A stretch of 44,481 nt of DNA from Escherichia sp. MOD1-EC7003 (GTDB taxonomy: Bacteria > Pseudomonadota > Gammaproteobacteria > Enterobacterales > Enterobacteriaceae). Below, one piece after another: positions 39,335 through 44,481 of the stretch. Each line of letters opens with the position of its first letter. Position 1 is the first letter of the stretch. Under the pieces are notes generated by a model. It searched no databases. It saw only the letters and a list, made by a program, of their open reading frames with translations, and was not told the DNA's origin. Made by a program: the position numbers and the translations under genes. The stretch lies in NCBI RefSeq assembly GCF_002965065.1, contig NZ_PTRE01000140.1, positions 1 through 44,481 of the forward strand. Reading direction: 5' to 3'.

Positions 39335-40603
39335 ATGGCCCTAACGGATACTAAAGTTCGCTCTGCGAAACCTGAGGAGAAAGAGTATTCACTTGTTGAC
39401 GGCGACGGCATGTCCTTACTTGTAAAACCTGGCGGTTCAAAGTATTGGCGATTTCGTTTCCGTTTTGGCGGTAAGCAACATTTGATGGCGTTCGGCGTTT
39501 ACCCGGATGTTTCGCTGGCGGATGCGCGGAAGAAAAGGGAAGAGGCCAGAAAGCTGGTAGCTGCTGGTATCGATCCTCGTGAGCATAAGCGTGCTGTGAA
39601 AGAAGAGCAGGCGAAAGAGATTATTACTTTCGAGAAGGTTGCCAAAGAGTGGCTCGTAACCAACCAAAAATGGTCGGAAGATCATGCTAATCGTGTAAAA
39701 AAGAGCCTGGAGGACAATATCTTCCCGGCAATTGGTTCTCGCAATATTGCCGAACTGGGCACCCGCGATCTGTTAATTCCTGTTAAAGCCGTGGAGAAAT
39801 CCGGACGTCTTGAAGTGGCTTCCCGCCTTCAACAGCGCACCACGGCGATCATGCGTTATGCAGTGCAAAGCGGTCTAATTGATTACAATCCGGCGCAAGA
39901 GATGGCGGGGGCGGTAGCTTCCTGTAATCGGCAACATCGTCCGGCGCTGGAGTTAAAGCGTATCCCGGAATTACTCCAGAAAATAGATGACTACACCGGC
40001 AGGCCGCTAACCCGTTGGGCAACCGAACTCACTCTGCTTATCTTTATTCGATCCAGTGAGCTGCGTTTTGCTCGCTGGTCAGAGATCGATTTTGAAACGT
40101 CAATGTGGACCATCCCGCCTGAGCGAGAGGTTATTCCCGGCGTGAAACATTCTCAGCGAGGATCAAAGATGCGTACACCTCATCTGGTGCCGCTTTCAAA
40201 GCAGGCACTGGCGATCCTGAAGCAGATAAAACAGTTTTGTGGCGAACATGAGCTGATTTTTATTGGCGATCACGATCCGCGTAAGCCCATGAGCGAGAAC
40301 ACGGTAAACAGTGCGCTACGGGTGATGGGCTATGACACTAAAGTTGAGGTTTGCGGTCACGGCTTCCGCACAATGGCCTGTAGTTCGTTGATTGAGTCAG
40401 GGCTATGGTCGAAGGATGCGGTAGAACGGCAAATGAGTCATATGGAACGCAATTCGGTGCGGGCGGCATATATCCATAAAGCGGAACATCTGGATGAACG
40501 CAAGCTGATGTTGCAGTGGTGGGCTGATTTTCTGGATGCGAATCGGGAGAGAGCGATTACGCCGTTTGACTATGCGAAGATCAATCGGGGTAATGGCGAG
40601 TGA
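39335..40603 (+). CDS. P4-type tyrosine integrase of the leuX island
   Basis: 422-residue site-specific recombinase that inserts and excises the island at leuX. The N-terminal DUF4102-type arm-binding domain (LTDTKVRSAKP) and central SAM-like domain precede the catalytic part. The catalytic residues are Arg239 (IFIRSSELR), His342 and Arg345 (GHGFR), His369 (MSH) and Tyr379 (RAAYIH), all intact. The ATG at 39335 follows GGAAGGAAGACC; an open upstream extension to 39257 lies over the operator repeats. It resembles K-12 IntB in the catalytic half but differs at the N-terminus, so it belongs to a different leuX island. Confidence 0.93.
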   Translation: MALTDTKVRSAKPEEKEYSLVDGDGMSLLVKPGGSKYWRFRFRFGGKQHLMAFGVYPDVSLADARKKREEARKLVAAGIDPREHKRAVKEEQAKEIITFEKVAKEWLVTNQKWSEDHANRVKKSLEDNIFPAIGSRNIAELGTRDLLIPVKAVEKSGRLEVASRLQQRTTAIMRYAVQSGLIDYNPAQEMAGAVASCNRQHRPALELKRIPELLQKIDDYTGRPLTRWATELTLLIFIRSSELRFARWSEIDFETSMWTIPPEREVIPGVKHSQRGSKMRTPHLVPLSKQALAILKQIKQFCGEHELIFIGDHDPRKPMSENTVNSALRVMGYDTKVEVCGHGFRTMACSSLIESGLWSKDAVERQMSHMERNSVRAAYIHKAEHLDERKLMLQWWADFLDANRERAITPFDYAKINRGNGE

Positions 40604-40973
40604 GTTGAATGCTATATCGGTTTAATTAAAGTTAATCGGCTAGCCTTAATGGGATGGCTGGTTGGTCATTTTTCCCAATGGCATTATCACCAAGAGCAAT
40701 ACATTCACTGATTTTATCGGCAAGAGCGATCCACGAATTCTTTCAATAAGTGGATAATTAATAAGATTACTGAGCTCTACGCTCAATTAGTCATGGATGC
40801 TATTGTATAAACGGTTGAGTACAAAACACTATTGCCGCTAGTGTGAATCCCCAAGGTAGATTCAGATGTATCATCTAATGTAAACTCCAAGGGTACAGGA
40901 GAAAGTACCCCTTGTTCTTTATTTATTCAACACAAAGAATGACCTTGCAATTGAGTGTTTGTCACTATTCTAT
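40604..40973. other. 370-base gap after the integrase
   Basis: No convincing gene. On the minus strand 40632-40742 reads 36 codons without stop (KNSWIALADKISECIALGDN...), protein-like in composition but with no start and bounded by stops, perhaps a relic. A hairpin at 40888-40914 (CAAGGGTAC with GTACCCCTTG) followed by TTCTTTATTT is a probable plus-strand terminator. Confidence 0.45.
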
Positions 40974-42296
40974 TTAAGTATCATGCTTTATTTTCTTCAA
41001 TTTTTTGATATAATTGAACGTTGAAAAAAACACTTTCCGAAATAAGATGGCACATCTTATCAATGTACGCACAATAAAAACACATATTTTTAAAAGGATG
41101 AATTTAACTCTATGTTTCTCAGTTATGAGACGATTCTCTATATTACCTATTTTTGTCATTACATTGGCAATTTTCCCACCAATAAAAAAAGACATAGCAA
41201 TAAACCACATCCATCTATAATGAGGGGCATTTTTACTTAAGGATAAACGAGCTTGTTCTTTTAATAAAACTTGGCGGTACCTTAATAATGATGTAGTTAC
41301 ACACTCATTGGCGACAGCGAAACGGTCTGACATGCCTGTTTTATATTTTCCCTCTTGAATGGCATTGCAGTAAGCTGGGGGTGGGGTCTGGCACCATCGA
41401 GAAGGTGGTGGCAATTGTATTATTGTTTTGGAAAGAGATCTATTTGGGCATAGTTTTTTATTGAAGTCTTGAAATTCCTGTCTGATTTTATCTGGAGATA
41501 CTTGATTGCTATCGTACTCAGGAATTCGGTAGAAGGTGTCAAGATTTTCAGGTATTACATATTCAATAACAGATGATTTTGTACTAGCAATATTTTCTAG
41601 CGTTTCTTGAATGTACGATGCCCACTGACAAGATGACATATCGGTAAGCCCGTTATTGTCACACATGCGGCTGTAGTCTTTCACCTGAAAAAGAAGGTAT
41701 TTGGCTGCATCATTAATATCCGTAATTGTTTTCTCATATGCGGTTTTACCGACAGTCATCTCTCTGTCTGATACCCAAAAAATACCGTTACCAACTGCTG
41801 TCAGTATTAGGAAAATATCTGTCCACTGTCTGAATTTCTCTCCTGTAGCAAAAATATCACTAATGATTACTGCCCAAACCCAACCACTCAATAGCCCTAT
41901 GAAGCTAAGACTTCCGAGTCCAGCTGCGTTACCCGTTGCACCTGTACCTCCTATTTCATAGGTCAATGGCAACCACTGGATAGCAGGAAGAAGGTGACAG
42001 AGCGATAACAGGCCAGGGGTTATAAGAAGAACAAAACAAATGATGAGTCCCTTTTTTCTGGCAAGTATCCATGAGCTCAAGAAAACAAAGGGTAATAATA
42101 AGATAAAGAGCTCAAGAAAAAATCCTCCTAAGACTACAGCAACTTTATTGGGAGACCAGTAACTGCTCAAAAGAGCACCCTGTGCGTTCATTTCTACAAA
42201 GTTGGTACTAATCACACCCATCCCATCCAGTGTTTGCAATAAAGCGTATCCAGCGCTATAGCAAAGCATTATGTAGGGATAAAAGAATAGGATCAT
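40974..42296 (-). CDS. unknown polytopic membrane protein with Cys-rich domain
   Basis: 440 residues, family not recognised. Hydrophobic segments lie near residues 1-22, 52-77, 83-105, 122-150 and 160-180. Then comes a soluble stretch of about 180 residues with six cysteines (MCDNN, SSCQW, KKLCPN, RWCQ, PAYCN, NECVT), then two further segments near 370-390 and 405-425 and a lysine-rich tail. An even number of cysteines clustered in one loop suggests disulfides and therefore a periplasmic location; this is inference. The ATG overlaps the TGA of the small ORF upstream (ATGA), so translation is coupled to the helicase unit. The region is AT-rich compared with the core genes. Confidence 0.8.
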   Translation of the reverse strand: MILFFYPYIMLCYSAGYALLQTLDGMGVISTNFVEMNAQGALLSSYWSPNKVAVVLGGFFLELFILLLPFVFLSSWILARKKGLIICFVLLITPGLLSLCHLLPAIQWLPLTYEIGGTGATGNAAGLGSLSFIGLLSGWVWAVIISDIFATGEKFRQWTDIFLILTAVGNGIFWVSDREMTVGKTAYEKTITDINDAAKYLLFQVKDYSRMCDNNGLTDMSSCQWASYIQETLENIASTKSSVIEYVIPENLDTFYRIPEYDSNQVSPDKIRQEFQDFNKKLCPNRSLSKTIIQLPPPSRWCQTPPPAYCNAIQEGKYKTGMSDRFAVANECVTTSLLRYRQVLLKEQARLSLSKNAPHYRWMWFIAMSFFIGGKIANVMTKIGNIENRLITEKHRVKFILLKICVFIVRTLIRCAILFRKVFFSTFNYIKKLKKIKHDT

Positions 42297-42382
42297 AATT
42301 TACTCTCTTTTCTTGCTTTTTCCATCATTTTTATAGCATATTCAATTCGTTGTTTAATATTGCTAAAGTCGAATATTGTCAA
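42293..42382 (-). CDS. 29-codon small ORF between helicase and membrane gene
   Basis: A TTG start at 42382 is preceded by AGGA with seven bases spacing. The frame encodes MTIFDFSNIKQRIEYAIKMM and nine more residues, a lysine-rich amphipathic helix, and stops with a TGA that overlaps the ATG of the membrane gene. It starts nine bases after the helicase stop. A good ribosome site and double coupling support translation. It may be a true small protein or only a relay that keeps ribosomes on the message. Confidence 0.5.
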   Translation of the reverse strand: MTIFDFSNIKQRIEYAIKMMEKARKESKL

Positions 42383-42391
42383 TTTTTCGTC

Positions 42392-44418
42392 CTATTTAGA
42401 ACCAATAACAACTAAATCTGCCATCGTTGTTTTCTTGATAAATAAGGCCGTACTACCAAGTAACTTAAGGCCTTCTTCATTAATTTTGTTTACTCTAAGT
42501 CCTGGTTGAACAATAACAACTTGGAATTTAAGAGGTGTGATTCTGGAGCGCTCTTTCATAGCTGCAAGGTCTTTTATAGTGCCTTTTAGAAAGCGAGAAT
42601 AACCACGCGATCGCCACTGTTCCTCGCGACGCTTAATGTGGTGGTATAAATAGGAAAGATTCAGGTGCTTCCAACGAATGCATCTCTGTGCCTGCCCACA
42701 TACTTCGTAAAGATCTTTAAGTCTTGCTCCAGCTTCTTCTGAGCCTGAATACTTGCAATGGATTAAAGAGAGAACAATACAGTCATCTACTATTCTTAAC
42801 CCAACTAAATCAGCTGACTCACCTTTACCGTCGTCATTAATAATAACATCGTAATTATCTTTAATTTCACTGTACCAACGCCACTGGATGGATGATGGAT
42901 CACGAGTATAGCCCATTGATTCCACTCGAACATCAGTTCCATTCCAATCAAAAGCTACAATTTCGTCTTTGTCATAAAGGCCAATATTTTGGCTTACATG
43001 AACTATATGAGCGTTGTAAGAAAATGAGCCATCGGAGTAATGAATCATTACTGGATCAATTTCCATATATTCTGATAGTGATACAGGTTCAGATTCACCA
43101 CGCTGTACAAAGACTTCAGGGCCGGAAATCAACTGATAGACATAACCTTTTGCTGTAGTACTACCTGTAAGACATAATTTATATTCAGATGAAGTTTCAT
43201 CTGTAGAAAAAATGAGCCGCACATTGCCATCGTCAAACTTTCCAGCAGTCTTCACCTCTACTAAATATAAGTGAGCTGATATAGCATCAAAATGAAAAAT
43301 AACTTTATCTTCGAACGCAGTAAGCAAATGCTCACCCCATTGAGCTGATATTGGATATTCATGATAGGGTTCAAGTAATGGAACAGGGCGTAAAAAGTTA
43401 CGCGTAAGATTGTTTGGATCTGGTTCCGAACTAAAAATTTTGTCCCAGGCTTTCTTAACCCAGTTGCACCAATCAGCAATGCTGCCACCTTTTTGTGGTG
43501 ACCAGACTTTACCTTTGCGTTGCGAGCATCCCCAGATTACACGGTTTCCGGATTCATAACCTAATGCAGCAATATTGCTTAAGCTTGATTGAGACGCTTC
43601 AATTAATGATAGCCCCTCAGTGACATTTGGGCCAAAGTATTGGGTAAAGCTGATTGCTCCAATTTGGGATGCGCCTAAATTTCTTGCCAAAGGATATTCA
43701 ATACCATTAAATACATTAAAGACTTTTTCACCACTGACAACTTCAAATTTATCATCACAAATAGCACTGACTAGATGCTCAACTCGAAATGCATTATAGT
43801 CATTTGAGAATACAAACAAGGCGGATCTGTCTTGATCCCAATGAGCAATTAGAATTTTATAATTGGTATCTTTAAGATCTTTGTAGTTTCCCCACCGGAC
43901 TGAAGTTGCCTGGATAGCTAGCACAACAAGCAAATTCTCATCTTCTGCTATTGCATGCCAGGATTCATCGAATCTGGGCAGCTTTTCCTTGTATCTTTCA
44001 GGCTCCCAATTGTCACAGTATGTTTGAAATAACATGACAGAGCAGCTTGGCTCAAGATTCCAGAGCGAAATCTGATCGTGTAAATCACCTTTTCTTTTTA
44101 AGGCATCCACGACTTCTTGCAATCTAATCTCTCTCGCAATTCGTCCTTCAGAGAGTCTCCTTAATACATTATCCCAATCGGCATCTGTTGAATATAGATG
44201 CTGTAATTCACCTTCAACATTAGGGTCTGCAACATTCATGACTACACTGGCTTGACCGATTTTTTTTGCTTTATTGACACGAGTAAAACGGCCAATGAAC
44301 TGCAAAGTTACTGCAAGAGACTTATGATGATCATGCAAAGCGGCAATTTTCAGGTTGGGTAGATCATAGCCTTCTCCCAACATGTCTACGCAAATAACGA
44401 TTCTTGATTGTCTTGATA
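42392..44418 (-). pseudogene. SF2 helicase with C-terminal nuclease-like domain, 5' end cut by IS
   Basis: The frame runs from the IS boundary near 44418 to a TAG at 42392; the first internal ATG is at 44383. Its start holds helicase motif V (VDMLGEGYDLPNLKIAALHD) and motif VI (QFIGRFTRV), so the DEAD/DEAH core with motifs I to III should lie beyond the element. After a long unrecognised middle region comes GESADLVGL, then LIHCKYSG 20 residues later (near residues 520-545 counted from 44383), which fits a PD-(D/E)xK nuclease core. The frame is open right up to the insertion, so this is a recent interruption of a gene that was once about 1,000 codons or longer. The layout suggests a DNA-targeting defence protein, but I cannot name a system. 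Confidence 0.75.
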
Positions 44419-44481
44419 TTGACGTACTCCCCGCCCTAAAGGGCGAGGATTCTTGTTTCGCGGAGCCGAACCTAAGCCGCG
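44419..44481 (-). mobile_element. IS200/IS605-type right end inserted in the helicase gene
   Basis: Read on the minus strand, a stem-rich segment (CGCGG...CCGCG) is followed by CAAGAATCCTCGCCC-TTTA-GGGCGGGGAGTACGTCAA, then helicase sequence. The stem, TTTA loop and GTCA terminus match the element at the left edge. The tnpB gene should lie beyond the window. A TnpB guide would start with TATCAAGACAATCAAG, which is helicase sequence. Confidence 0.7.

Noticed and set aside
40974-44418. Assignment of the island genes to Hachiman (HamAB)
   Set aside because: There is a helicase but no HamA-like partner, and a membrane protein lies in the partner position.

Overview
The window is Escherichia coli (or Shigella) chromosome. 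Nearly every core protein matches the K-12 version as I remember it almost residue for residue, the gene order follows the K-12 ytfR to leuX segment, and the intergenic gaps carry typical E. coli REP/BIME and ERIC repeats. Both window edges lie inside related IS200/IS605-type elements (a tnpB 3' end on the left, an element right end on the right), as expected of a contig broken at repeats.

Layout. 1-205: tnpB tail and right end. 364-3884: ytfR-ytfT-yjfF, the ATPase and permeases of the galactofuranose ABC transporter. 3917-9703: fbp, mpl, darP (yjgA), pmbA, full-length cybC, nrdG. 9861-12250: nrdD and its promoter. 12433-13259: a decayed 234-codon reading frame split by an ERIC repeat and an in-frame TAG, in the place where K-12 and Salmonella carry treR-treB-treC and mgtA. 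13325-15331: ridA and the pyrL-pyrB-pyrI operon with its attenuator. 15430-20793: an ArgR paralogue and a complete arginine deiminase operon (arcA, arcC, arcB and an ArcD/YfcC-type carrier), replacing the yjgH-bdcA-bdcR genes of K-12. 21472-33232: tabA, argI with paired ARG boxes, rraB, yjgM, yjgN, valS, holC, pepA, lptF, lptG. 33394-37832: a decaying L-idonate cluster with a yjgR stub, intact idnR, idnT with two internal deletions, intact idnO and idnD, and idnK with an unusual Tyr35. 37836-39135: ahr and tRNA-Leu (leuX).

From 39136 to the right edge is a genomic island integrated at leuX. It has a P4-type integrase, then an AT-rich, leftward, apparently coupled gene group: the C-terminal 2 kb of an SF2 helicase with a PD-(D/E)xK-like nuclease motif (its 5' part cut by an IS200/IS605-type insertion), a 29-codon ORF, and a polytopic membrane protein with a large six-cysteine loop domain. 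I do not recognise this combination as a named system. It is the best candidate here for an undescribed, probably anti-phage, module, and it looks inactivated in this strain.

How the genes work together: the arc operon would convert arginine to ornithine, carbamoyl phosphate and ATP beside the biosynthetic users of carbamoyl phosphate (pyrB, argI). Two ornithine carbamoyltransferase genes (arcB, argI) lie 3.6 kb apart. Three independent decay events (yjgR/idnR deletion, idnT deletions, idnK substitution) cluster in the idonate region.
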